Assembly (NCBI RefSeq): GCF_051014445.1
Contig: NC_135136.1
Span: forward strand, 10,744,001 to 10,808,000
Length of the DNA stretch: 64,000 bases
Reading direction: 5' to 3'
Origin: Colletes latitarsis
Lineage: Eukaryota; Arthropoda; Insecta; Hymenoptera; Colletidae
The notes beneath the pieces were generated by a model. That model was not told the origin of the DNA and did not search any database. It saw nothing but the letters and a program-made list of their open reading frames with translations. This document shows, in pieces, positions 22,970 through 36,405 of this stretch. The position numbers and the translations under genes were made by a program. Numbering within the stretch: position 1 is the first letter of the stretch; the number at the start of each line of letters is the position of its first letter.

Positions 22970-25900
22970 CAGTTAAACCTGGTTGCGAATAATATTTTAG
23001 AGGATATCGCCGGTTATGTCTAGGTTAGGTCTGGTATTTGCAATCAACTGGCTTATACTTTCGCGTTTTTCGCATACTTGTTGGCCAGATCCTGGGCTTT
23101 TTCTGGCTTTGACATGGCAGTAATGTGGTACCACACCGAAACAGTCAGTTAAACCTGGTTGCGATTAATATTTAGGAGGATAACGCTGGTTATGTCTGGG
23201 TTAGTTCTGGTATTTGCTATCATCTGGCACATACCTTCGCGTTTTTCGCATACTTGTTGGCCAGATCCTGGCCTTTTTCTGGCTTGGACCACGTAGTAAT
23301 GTGGTACCACACCGAAACAGTCAATTAAACCTGGTTCCGATTAATATTTTAGAGGATAACGCTGGTTATGTCTGGGTTAGTTCTGGTATTTGCAATCATC
23401 CGGCTCATACTTTCGCAATTTTCGTGTACTTGTTGGCCAGATCTCGGGTGTTTTGTGGCTTGGATCCCGTCGTAATGTGGTTCCACATCGAAACAGTCAA
23501 TTAAACCTGGTTGCGATTAATATTTTGGAGGATAGCGCTGGTTATGTTTGGGTTAGTTCTGGTATTTGCAATCATCAGGCACATACTTTCGCATTTATCG
23601 CATTCTTGTTGGCCGGATCCTGGCTTTTATCTGGTTTGGACCACGTAGTAATGTGATACCACACCGAAACAGTCAATTAATCCTAGTTGCGATTAATATT
23701 TTAGAGGATAACGAAGGTTATGTCTCGGTTAGGTCTGGGAGTTGCCCTCATCTGGCTCGTACATTCGCATTTTTCGCATACTTGTTGGCCAGATCCTGGC
23801 CTTTTTCTGGCTTGGACCACGTAGTAATGTGGTACCGAAACAGTCAATTAAACCTGGTTCCGATTAATATTTTAGACGATAACGCTGGTTATGTCTGGGT
23901 TAGTTCTGGTATTTGCAATCATCCGGCTCATACTTTCGCAATTTTCGTGTACTTGTTGGCCAGATCTCGGGTGTTTTGTGGCTTGGATCCCGTCGTAATG
24001 TGGTTCCACATCGAAACAGTCAATTAAACCTGGTTGCGATTAATATTTTGGAGGATAACGCTGGTTATGTTTGGGTTGGTTCCGGTATATGCAATCATCA
24101 GGCACATACTTTCGCATTTTTCGCATACTTGTTGGCCAGATCCTGGGATATTTCTGGTTTGCATCACGTAGTAATGCGGTACCACATCGAAACAGTCAAA
24201 CAAAACCTGGTTGCGATTAATATTTTAGAGGATAACGCCGGTAATGTCTCGGTTAGGTCTGGTATTTGCAATCGCCAGGCACATACTTTCGCATTTTTCG
24301 CATACTTGTTGGCCAGATCCTGGGATATTACTCGTTTGGATCAGGTAGTAATGCGGTACCACACCGAAACAGTCAACTAAACCTTTTTGCGATTAATATT
24401 TTGGAGGATAACGCTGGTTATGTCTGGGTTAGTTCTGGTATTTGCAATCATCTGGCTCATTCTTTCTCGTTTTTCGCATACTTGTTGGGCAGATCCTGGG
24501 TTTTTTCTGGTTTGGATCACGTAGTAATGTGGTTTCACACCGAAACAGACAATTAATCCTGGTTGCGATTAATATTTTGGAGGATAATGCTGGTTATGCT
24601 TGGGCTAGTTCTGGTATTTGCAATCGCCAGGCACATACTTTCGCATTTTTCGCATTCTTGTTGGCCAGATCCTGGGATATTTCTGGTTTGGATCACGTAG
24701 TAATGCGGTACCACACCGAAACAGTCCACTAAACCTTTTTGCGATTAATATTTTAGAGGATAACGCCGGTTACGTCTTGGTTAGGTCTGGTATTTGCCCT
24801 CATCTGGCTCGAACTTTCGCATTTTTCGCATACTTGTTGGCCAGATCCTGGCCTTTTTCTGGTTTGGACCACATAGTAATGTGGTACCACACCGAAACAG
24901 TCAATTAACCCTGGTTGCGAATAATATTTTAGAGGATAACGCTGGTTATGTCTGGGTTAGTTCCGGTATTTGCAATCTTCTGGCTCATACTTTCGCGTTT
25001 TTCGCATACTTGTTGGCCAGATACTGGCCTTTCTCTGGCTTTGACATGGCAGTAATGTGGTACCGCACTGAAACAGTCAATTACACCTGGTTCCGATTAT
25101 TATTTTAGAGGATAACGCCGGTTACGTCTTGGTTAGGTCTGGTATTTGCCCTCATCTGGCTCGAACTTTCGCATTTTTCGCATTCTTGTTGGCCGGATCC
25201 TGGCTTTTTTCTGGTTTGGACCACGTAGTAATGTGATACTACACCGAAACAGTCAATTAAACCTGGTTCCTATTAATATTTTAGAGGATAACGCTGGTTA
25301 TGTCTGGGTTAGATCTGGTATTTGCAATCATCCGGCTCATACTTTCGCAATTTTCGTGTACTTGTTGGCCAGATCTCGGGTGTTTTGTGGATTGGATCCC
25401 GTCGTAATGTGGTTCCACATCGAAACAGTCAATTAAACCTGGTTGCGACTAATATTTTGGAGGATAACGCTGGTTATGTTTGGGTTACTTCCGGTATTTG
25501 CAATCATCCGGCTCATACTTACGCAATTTTCGCATTCTTGTTGGCCGGATCCTGGCTTTTTTCTGGTTTGGACCACGTAGCAATGTGATACCACACCGAA
25601 ACAGTCAATTAATCCTGGTTGCGATTAATATTTTAGAGGATAACGAAGGTTATGTCTCGGTTAGGTCTGGGATTTGCCCTCATCTGGCTCTTACATTCGC
25701 ATTTTTCGCATACTTGTTGGCCAGATCCTGGCCTTTTTCTGGCTTGGATCACGTAGTAATGTGGTACCACACTGTCAATAAAAGCTGGTTCCGATTAGTA
25801 TTTTAGAGGATATCGCTGGTTATGTCTGGGTTAGTTCTGGTATTTGCTATCATCTGGCACATACTTTCGCGTTTTTCGCATACTTGTTGGCCAGATCCTG

Positions 25901-28581
25901 GCCTTTTTCTGGATTGGATCACGTAGTAATGTGGTACCACACTGTCAATAAAAGCTGGTTCCGATTAGTATTTTAGAGGATATCGCTGGTTATGTCTGGG
26001 TTAGTTCTGGTATTTGCTATCATCTGGCACATACTTTCGCGTTTTTCGCGTACTTGTTGGCCAGATCCTGGGCTTTTTCTGGTGTGGATCACGTAGTAAT
26101 GTGGTACCACACTGAAACAGTCAGTAGAAGCTGGTTCCGATAAGTATTTTAGAGGATAACGCTGGTTATGTCTGGGTTAGTTCTGGTATTTGCCATCATC
26201 TGGCACATACCTTCGAGTTTTTCGCATACTTGTTGGCCTGGTCCTGGGCTTTTTCTGGTTTGGATCACGTAGTAATGTGGTACCACACGGAAACAGTCAA
26301 TTAAACCTGGGTCCGATTAATATTTTAGAGGATAACGCCGGTTATGTCCGGGTTAGGTCTGGTATTTGCCCTCATCTGGCTCGAACTTTCGCATTTTTCG
26401 CATACTTGTTGGCCAGATCCTGGCCTTTTTCTGGTTTGGACCACGTAGTAATGTGGTACCACACCGAAACTGTCAATTAACCCTGGTTGCGAATAATATT
26501 TTAGAGGATAACGCTGGTTATGTCTGGGTTAGTTCCGGTATTTGCAATCTTCTGGCTCATACTTTCGCGTTTTTCGCATACTTGTTGGCCAGATACTGGC
26601 CTTTTTCTGGCTTTGACATGGCAGTAATGTGGTACCGCACTGAAACAGTCAATTAAACCTGGTTCCGATAATTATTTTAGAGGATAACGCAGGTTATGTC
26701 TGGGTTAGGTCTGCTATTTGCCCTCATCTGGCACGTACTTTCGCGTTTCTCGCATACTTGTTGTCCAGATCCTGAGTTTTTTCTGGTTTGGATCCCGTAC
26801 CACTGTGGTGCCACACTGAAACAGTCAATCAAACCTGGTTGCGATTAATATTTTAGAGGTTAACGCCGGTTATGTCTCGGTTAGGTTTGGGATTTGCAAT
26901 CATCTGGATCGTACTTTCGCATTTCTCGCATACTTTCTGGCCAGATGCTGGCTTTTTTCTGGCTTGGACCACGCAGTATTGTGGTACCACACCGAAACGG
27001 TCAATTAAACCTGGTTGCGATTAATATTTTGGAGGATAACGCTGGTTATGCTTGGATTAGTTCTGGTATTTGCAATCGCCAGGCACATACTTTCGCATTT
27101 TTCGCATACTTGTTGGCCAGATCCTGGGATATTTCTGGTTTGGATCACGTAGTAATGCGGTACCACACCGAAACAGTCAACTAAACCTTTTTGCGATTAA
27201 TATTTTAGAGGATAACGCCGGCTACGTCTTGGTTAGGTCTGGTATTTGCCCTCATCTGGCGCGAACTATCGCATTTTCCGCATACTTGTTGGCCAGATCC
27301 TGGCCTTTTTCTGGTTTGGATAACTTAGTAATGTGGTACCACACTGAAACAGTCAATTAAACCTGGTTCCGATTAATATTTTATAGGATAACGCCGGTTA
27401 TGTCTAGGTTAGGTCTGGTATTTGCCCTCATCTGGCTCGTACTTTCGCATTTTTCGCATACTTGTAGGCCAGATCCTGGCCTTTTTCTGGTTTGGATCAC
27501 GTAGTAATGTGGTACAACACTGAAACAGTCAATTAAACCTGGTTGCGATTAATATTTTAGAGGATAACGCCGGTTATGTCTCGGGTAGTTCTGGGATTTG
27601 TCCACATCTGGCTCGTACTTTCGCATTTTTCGCATTCTTGTTGGCCGGATCCTGGCTTTTTTCTGGTTTGGACCACGTAGTAATGTGATACCACACCGAA
27701 ACAGTCAATTAAACCTGGTTCCTATTAATATTTTAGAGGATAACGCTGGTTATGTCTGGGTTAGATCTGGTATTTGCAATCATCCGGCTCATACTTACGC
27801 AATTTTCGCATTCTTGTTGGCCGGATCCTGCCTTTTTTCTGGTTTGGACCACGTAGCAATGTGATACCACACCGAAACAGTCAATTAATCCTGGTTGCGA
27901 TTAATATTTTAGAGGATAACGAAGGTTATGTCTCGGTTAGGTCTGGGATTTGCCCTCATCTGGCTCGTACATTCGCATTTTTCGCATACTTGTTGGCCAG
28001 ATCCTGGCCTTTTTCTGGCTTGGATCACGTAGTAATGTGGTACCACACTGAAACAGTCAATTACACCTGGTTCCGATTAATATTTTAGAGGATAACGCCG
28101 GTTATGTCTGGGTTACGTCTGGTATTTGCCCTCATATGGCTCGTACTTTCGCATTTTTCGCTTACTTGTTGGCCAGATCCTGGCCTTTTTCTGGTTTGGA
28201 TCACGTAGTAATGCGGTACCACACCGAAACAGTCAATTAAACCTGGTTCCGATTAATATTTTAGAGGATAACGCTGGTTATGTCTGGGTTAGTTCTGGTA
28301 TTTGCAATCATCCGGCTCATACTTACGCAATTTTCGTGTACTTGTTGGCCAGATCTCGGGTGTTTTGTGACTTGGATGCCGTCGTAATGTGGTTCCACAT
28401 CGAAACAGTCAATTAAACCTGGTTGCGATTAATATTTTGGAGGATAACGCTGGTTATGTTTGTGTTAGTTCTGGTATTTGCAATCATCAGGCACATACAT
28501 TCGCATTTTTCGCATACTTGTTGGCCAGATCCTGGGATATTTCTGGTTTGCATCACGTAGTAATGCGGTACCACACCGAAA
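22970..28581 (+). repeat. Same HOR, copy 2, shortened to about 5.6 kb
   Basis: Matches copy 1 in three collinear stretches: 22,970-24,055 to 15,240-16,330 (offset 7,730, then 7,725 after a 5-bp loss at 23,836), 24,055-25,110 to 17,557-18,614 (offset 6,496), and about 25,170-28,581 to 19,555-22,965 (offset 5,616). Offset changes of 1,229 and 880 bp correspond to seven and five whole monomers missing here. The copy ends where linkers diverge: GTCAGTTAAACC in copy 1, GTCAAACAAAAC here. Confidence 0.82.
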
Positions 28582-31500
28582 TAGTCAAACAAAACTTGGT
28601 TGCGATTAATATTTTAGAGGATAACGCCGGTTATGTCTCGGTTAGGTCTGGTATTTACAATCATCTGGCTCATACTTTCGCGTTTTTCGCATACTCGTTG
28701 GCCAGATCCTGGGTTTCTTCAGGTTTGGATCCCGTAGTAATGTGGTTCCACACCGAAACAGTCAATTAAAGCTGGTTCCGATTTGTATTTTAGAGGATAA
28801 CGCTGGTTATGTCTGTGTTAGTTCTGGTATTTGCAATCATCTGGCTCATACTTTCGCGTATTACGCACACTTGTTGGCCAGATCCTGGGATATTTCTGGT
28901 TTGGATCACGTAGTAATGCGGTACCACACCGAAACAGTCAACTAAACCTTTTTGCGATTAATATTTTGGAGGATGACACTGGTTATGTCTGGGTTAGTTC
29001 TGGTATTTGCAATCATCTGGCTCATTCTTTCTCGTTTTTCGCATACTTCTTGGGCAGATCCTGGGTTTTTTCTGGTTTGGATCACGTAGTAATGTGGTTC
29101 CACACCGAAACAGACAATTAAACCCGGTTGCGATTAATATTTTGGAGGATAACGCTGGTTATGCTTGGGTTAGTTCTGGTGTTTGCAATCGCCAGGCACT
29201 TACTTTCGCATTTGTCGCATACTTGTTGGCCAGATCCTGGGATATTTCTGGTTTGGATCACGTAGTAATGCGGTACCACACCGAAACAGTCAACTAAACC
29301 TTTTTGCGATTAATATTTTAGAGGATAACGCCGGTTACGTCTTGGTTAGGTCTGGTATTTGCCCTCATCTGGCTCGAACTTTCGCATTTTTCGCATACTT
29401 GTTGGCCAGATCCTGGCCTTTTTCTGGTTTGGATCACGTAGTAATGCGGTACCACACAGAAACAGTCAATTAAAGCCGGTAGCGATTAATATTTTAGAGG
29501 ATAACGCCGGTTATGTCTCGGTTAGGTCTGGGATATCCCCTCATCTAGCTCGTACTTTCGCACTTTTCACATACTTGTTGGCCAGATCCTGGCCTTTTTC
29601 CGGCTTGGACCAAGTAGTAATGTGGTACCACACCGAAACAGTCAGTTAAAACTGGTTGCGATTAATATTTTAGAGGATAACGCCGGTTATGTCTAGGTGA
29701 GGTCTGGTATTTGCAATCAACTGGTTTATACTTTCGCGTTTTTCGCATACTTGTTGGGCAGATCCCGGGTTTTTTCTGGTTTGGATCACGTAGTAATGTG
29801 GTATCACACTGAAACAGTCAATAAAAGCTGGTTCCGATTAATAGTTTGGAGGATAACGCTGGTTACGTTTGTGTTAGTTCTGGTATTAGCAATCATCTGG
29901 CTCGTACTTTCGCGTTTTTCGCATACTTGTTGGGCAGATCCTGGCTTCCTTCTGGCTTGGACCACGTAGTAATGTGGTACCACACTGAAACTGTCAATTA
30001 AACATGGTTTCGAATAATATTTTAGAGGATAACGCCGGTTATGTCTGGGTTAGGTCTGGTATTTGCCCTCATCTGGCTCATACTTTCGCAATTTTCATGT
30101 ACTTGTTGGCCAGATCTCGGGTGTTTTGTGGCTTGGACCCCGTCGTAATGTGATTCCACATCGAAACAGTCAATTAAACCTGGTTGCGATTAATATTTTA
30201 GAGGTTAACGCCGGTTATGTCTCGGTTAGGTTTGGGATTTGCAATCATCTGGCTCGTACTTTCGCATTTCTCGCATACTTTCTGGCCAGATCCTGGCCTG
30301 TTTCTGGCTTGGACCACGTAGTAATGTGGTACCACACCGAAGCAGTCAATTAACCCTGGTTGCGAATAATATTTTAGAGGATAACGCTGGTTATGTCCGG
30401 GTTAGTTCCGGTATTTGCAATCTTCTGGCTCATACTTTCGCATTTTTCGCATACCTGTTGTTCAGATCCTGGCCTTTTTCTGGCTTGGACCACGTAGTAA
30501 TGTGGTACCACACCGAAACAGTCAATTAACCCTGGTTGCGGATAATATTTTAGAGGATAACGCTGGTTATGTCTGGGTTAGTTCCGGTATTTGCAATCTT
30601 CTGGCTCATACTTTCTCGTTTTTCGCATACTTGTTGGGCAGATCCTGGGTTTCTTCAGGTTTGGATCCCGTAGTAATGTGGTTCCACACTGAAACTGTCA
30701 ATTAAACATGGTTTCGAATAATATTTTAGAGGATAACGCCGGTTATGTCTGGGTTAGGTCTGGTATTTGCCCTCATCTGGCTCATACTTTCGCAATTTTC
30801 ATGTACTTGTTGGCCAGATCTCGGGTGTTTTGTGGCTTGGACCCCTTCGTAATGTGGTCCCACATCGAAACAGTCAATTAAACCTAGTTGCGATTAATAT
30901 TTTGGAGGATAACGCTGGTTATGTTTGGGTTAGTTCTGGTATTTGCAATCATCAGGCACATACTTTCGCATTTTTCGCATACTTGTTGGCCAGATCCTGG
31001 GATATTTCTGGTTTGCATCACGTAGTAATGCGGTACCACACCGAAACAGTCAAACAAACCCTTATTGCGATTAATATTTTAGAGGATAACGCCGGTTATG
31101 TCTCGGTTAGGTCTGGTATTTACAATCATCTGGCTCATACTTTCGCGTTTTTCGCATACTTGTTGGGCAGATCCTGGGTTTCTTCAGGTTTGGATCCCGT
31201 AGTAATGTGGTTCCACACCGAAACGGTCAATTAAACCTGGTTGCGATTAATATTTTGGAGGATAACGCTGGTTATGCTTGGGTCAGTTCTGGTATTTGCA
31301 ATCGCCAGGCACATACTTTCGCATTTTTCGCATAATTGTTGGCCAGATCCTGGGATATTTCTGGTTTGGATCACGTAGTAATGCGGTACCACACCGAAAC
31401 AGTCAACTAAACCTTTTTGCGATTAATATTTTGGGGGATAACGCTGTTTATGTCTGGGTTAGTTCTGATATTTGCAACCATCTGGCTCATTCTTTCTCGT

Positions 31501-33248
31501 TTTTCGCATACTTGTTGGGCAGATCCCGGGTTTTTTCTGGTTTGGATCACGTAGTACTGTGGTATCACACTGAAACAGTTAATAAAAGCTGGTTCCGATT
31601 AATAGTTTGGAGGATAACGCTGGTTACGTTTGAGTTAGTTCTGGTATTAGCAATCATCTGGCTCGTACTTTCGCATTTTTCGCATACTTTTTGGCCAGAT
31701 CCTGGCCTTTTTCTGGTTTGGACCACGAAGTAATGTGGTACCACACTGTCAATAAAAGCTGGTTCCGATTAGTATTTTAGAGGATATCGCTGGTTATGTC
31801 TGGGTTAGTTCTGGTATTTGCCCTCATCTGGCTCGTACTTTCGCATTTTTCGCATACTTGTTGGCCAGATCCTGGCTTTTTTCTGGTTTGGGTCACGTAG
31901 TAACGCGGTACCACACTGAAACAGTCAATTAAACCTGTGTCCGATTAATATTTTAGAGGATAACGCCGGTTATGTCTGGGTTAGGTCTGGTATTTGCCCT
32001 TATCTGGCTCGTACTTTCGCATTTTTCGCATACTTGTTGGCCAGATCCTGGCTTTTTTCTGGTTTGGATCACGTAGTAACACGGTACCACACCGAAACTG
32101 TCAATTAAACCTGGTTGCGATTACTATTTTGGGGGATAACGCCGGTTACGTCTGGGTTAGGTCTGGTATTTGCACACATCTGGCTCGTACTTTCGCATTT
32201 TTCGCATACTTGTTGGCCAGATCCTGGGTTTCTTCAGGTTTGGATCCCTTAGTAATGTGGTTCCACACCGAAACAGTCAATTAAAGCTGGTTCCGATTTG
32301 TATTTTAGAGGATAACGCTGGTTATGTCTGTGTTAGTTCTGGTATTTGCAATCATCTGGCTCATACTTTTGCGTATTACGCACACTTGTTGGCCAGATCC
32401 TGGGATATTTCTGGTTTGGATCACGTAGTAATGCGGTACCACACTGAAACAGTCAACTAAACCTTTTTGCGATTAATATTTTGGAGGATGACGCTGGTTA
32501 TGTCTGGGTTAGTTCTGGTATTTGCAATCATCTGGCTCATTCTTTCTCGTTTTTCGCATACTTCTTGGGCAGATCCTGGGTTTTTTCTGGTTTGGATCAC
32601 GTAGTAATGTGGTTCCACACCGAAACAGACAATTAAACCCGGTTGCGATTAATATTTTGTAGGATAACGCTGGTTATGCTTGGGTTAGTTCTGGTGTTTG
32701 CAATCGCCAGGCACATACTTTCACATTTTTCGCATACTTGTTGGCCAGATCCTGGGATATTTCTGGTTTGGATCACGTAGTAATGCGGTACCACACCGAA
32801 ACAGTCAATTAAAGCCGGTAGCGATTAACATTTTAGAGGATAACGCCGGTTATGTCTCGGTTAGGTCTGGGATATCCCCTCATCTGGCACGTACTTTCGC
32901 ACTTTTCGCATACTTGTTGGCCAGATCCTGGCCTTTTTCCGGCTTGGACCAAGTAGTAATGTGGTGCCACACCGAAACAGTCAGTTATACCTGGTTGCGA
33001 TTAATATTTTAGAGGATAACGCCGGTTATGTCTAGGTTAGGTCTGGTATTTGCAATTAACTGGCTTATACTTTCGCGTTTTTCGCGTACTTGTTAGGCAG
33101 ATCCCGGGTTTTTCCTGGTTTGGATCACGTAGTAATGTGGTATCACACTGAAACAGTCAATAAAAGCTGGTTCCGATTAATAGTTTGGAGGATAACGCTG
33201 GTTACGTTTGTGTTAGTTCTGGTATTAGCAATCATCTGGCTCGTACTT
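28519..33248 (+). repeat. Large block B copy 1
   Basis: This block recurs at 42,583-47,837. The offset is 14,064 bp at the left (28,519 to about 29,430), 13,888 bp in the middle (about 29,600-31,820) and 14,589 bp at the right (31,823-33,248). Steps are exactly one monomer (176 bp) and four monomers less a 3-bp loss (701 bp). Within the block are ATTACGCACACTTG, CGCATACTTCTTGGGCAG and CCTGGCTTCCTTCTGG monomers that mark the dominant HOR of the right half. Confidence 0.8.
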
Positions 33249-36200
33249 TCGCGTTTTTCGCATACTTGTTGGCCAGATCCTGGGTTTCTTCAGGTTTGGA
33301 TCCCGTAGTAATGTGGTTCCACACCGAAACGGTCAATTAAACCTGGTTGCGATTAATATTTTGGAGGATAACGCTGGTTACGCTTGGGTCAGTTCTGGTA
33401 TTTGCAATCGCCAGGCACATACTTTCGCATTTTTCGCATAATTGTTGGCCAGATCCTGGGATATTTCTGGTTTGGATCACGTAGTAATGCGGTACCACAC
33501 AGAAACAGTTAATAAAAGCTGGTTCCGATTAATAGTCTGGAGGATAACGCTGGTTACGTTTGAGTTAGTTCTGGTATTAGCAATCATCTGGCTCGTACTT
33601 TCGCATTTTTCGCATACTTTTTGGCCAGATCCTGGCCTTTTTCTGGTTTGGACCACGAAGTAATGTGGTACCACACTGTCAATAAAAGCTGGTTCCGATT
33701 AGTATTTTAGAGGATATCGCTGGTTATGTCTGGGTTAGTTCTGGTATTTGCTATCATCTGGCACATACTTTCGCGTTTTTCGCATACTTGTGGGCCAGAT
33801 CCTGGGCTTTTTCTGGTGTGGATCACGTAGTAATGTGGTACCACACTGAAACAGTCAGTAGAAGCTGGTTCCGATAAGTATTTTAGAGGATAACGCTGGT
33901 TATGTCTGGGTTAGTTCTGGTATTTGCCATCATCTGGCACATACCTTCGAGTTTTTCGCATACTTGTTGGCCTGGTCCTGGGCTTTTTCTGGTTTGGATC
34001 ACGTAGTAATGTGGGACCACACTAAAAGAGTCAATTAAACCTGGTTGCGATTAATATTTTAGAGGATACCGCCGGTTATGTCTCGGTTAGGTCTGGTATT
34101 TGCCCTCATCTGGCTCGAACTTTCGCATTTTTCGCATACTTGATGGCCAGATCCTGGCCTTTGTCTGGCTTGGAGCACGTAGTAAAGTGGTACCACACTG
34201 AAACAGTCAATTAAACCTGGGTCCGATTAATATTTTAGAAGATAACGCCGGTTATGTCTCGGTTAGGTCTGGTATTTGCCCTCATCTGGCTCGTACTTTC
34301 GCATTTTTCGCATACTTGTTGGCCAGATCCTGGCTTTTTTCTGGTTTGGGTCACGTAGTAACGCGGTACCACACTGAAACAGTCAATTAAACCTGTGTCC
34401 GATTAATATTTTAGAGGATAACGCCGGTTATGTCTGGGTTAGGTCTGGTATTTGCCCATATCTGGCTCGTACTTTCGCATTTTTCGCATACTTGTTGGCC
34501 AGATCCTGGCTTTTTTCTGGTTTGGATCACGTAGTAACGCGGTACCACACCGAAACTGTCAATTAAACCTGGTTGCGATTACTATTTTGGAGGATAACGC
34601 CGGTTACGTCTGGGTTAGGTCTGGTATTTGCACACATCTGGCTCGTACTTTCGCATTTTTCGCATACTTGTTGGCCAGATCCTGGGTTTCTTCAGGTTTG
34701 GATCCCTTAGTAATGTGGTTCCACACCGAAACAGTCAATTAAAGCTGGTTCCGATTTGTATTTTAGAGGATAACGCTGGTTATGTCTGTGTTAGTTCTGG
34801 TATTTGCAATCATCTGGCTCATACTTTTGCGTATTACGCACACTTGTTGGCCAGATCCTGGGATATTTCTGGTTTGGATCACGTAGTAATGCGGTACCAC
34901 ACTGAAACAGTCAACTAAACCTTTTTGCGATTAATATTTTGGAGGATGACGCTGGTTATGTCTGGGTTAGTTCTGGTATTTGCAATCATCTGGCTCATTC
35001 TTTCTCGTTTTTCGCATACTTCTTGGGCAGATCCTGGGTTTTTTCTGGTTTGGATCACGTAGTAATGTGGTTCCACACCGAAACAGACAATTAAACCCGG
35101 TTGCGATTAATATTTTGGAGGATAACGCTGGTTATGCTTGGGTTAGTTCTGGTGTTTGCAATCGCCAGGCACATACTTTCGCATTTTTCGCATACTTGTT
35201 GGCCAGATCCTGGGATATTTCTGGTTTGGATCACGTAGTAATGCGGTACCACACCGAAACAGTCAATTAAAGCCGGTAGCGATTAATATTTTAGAGGATA
35301 ACGCCGGTTATGTCTCGGTTAGGTCTGGGATATCCCCTCATCTGGCTCGTACTTTCGCACTTTTCGCATACTTGTTGGCCAGATCCTGGCCTTTTTCCGG
35401 CTTGGACCAAGTAGTAATGTGGTGCCACACCGAAACAGTCAGTTATACCTGGTTGCGATTAATATTTTAGAGGATAACGCCGGTTATGTCTAGGTTAGGT
35501 CTGGTATTTGCAATTAACTGGCTTATACTTTCGCGTTTTTCGCATACTTGTTGGGCAGATCCCGGGTTTTTCCTGGTTTGGATCACGTAGTAATGTGGTA
35601 CCACACCGAAACAGTCAATTAACCCTGGTTGCGAATAATATTTTAGAGGATAACGCTGGTTATGTCTGGGTTAGTTCCGGTATTTGCAATCTTCTGGCTC
35701 ATACTTTCGCGTTTTTCGCATACTTGTTGGCCAGATCCTGGCCTTTTTCTGGCTTGGACCACGTAGTAATGCGGTACCACACCGAAACAGTCAATTAAAG
35801 CCGGTAGCGATTAATATTTTAGAGGATAACGCCGGTTATGTCTCGGTTAGGTCTGGGATATCCCCTCATCTGGCTCGTACTTTCGCACTTTTCGCATACT
35901 TGTTGGCCAGATCCTGGCCTTTTTCTGGCTTGGACCACGTAGTAATGCGGTACCACACCGAAACAGTCAATCAAACCTGGTTGCGATTAATATTTCAGAG
36001 GTTAACGCCGGTTATGTCTCGGTTAGGTTTGGGATTTGCAATCATCTGGCTCGTACTTTCGCATTTCTCGCATACTTTTTGGCCAGATCCCGGCCTTTTT
36101 CTGGCTTGGACCACGTAGTAATGTGGTACCACACCGAAACAGTCAATTAACCCTGGTTGCGAATAATATTTTAGAGGATAACGCTGGTTATGTCTGGGTT

Positions 36201-36405
36201 AGTTCCGGTATTTGCAATCTTCTGGCTCATACTTTCGCGTTTTTCGCATACTTGTTGGGCAGATCCCGGGTTTTTTCTGGATTGGATCACGTAGTAATGT
36301 GGTGTCACACTGAAACAGACAATAAAAGCTGGTTCCGATTAATAGTTTGGAGGATAACGCTGGTTACGTTTGTGTTAGTTCTGGTATTAGCAATCATCTG
36401 GCTCG
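32364..36405 (+). repeat. 23-mer HOR, copy 1 (4,042 bp)
   Basis: Tandem with 36,406-40,447 at exactly 4,042 bp, which is 22 x 176 plus one 170-bp monomer (near 33,673 and 37,715). I noticed only about eight differences by eye, for example TTTCACATT/TTTCGCATT near 32,721, TTTTGTAGG/TTTTGGAGG near 32,657 and CGCGTACTTG/CGCATACTTG near 33,085. This places it among the youngest large duplications here. Inside the unit, about 32,370-33,100 and 34,830-35,570 are themselves related at 2,458 bp (14 monomers minus 6). Confidence 0.88.
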
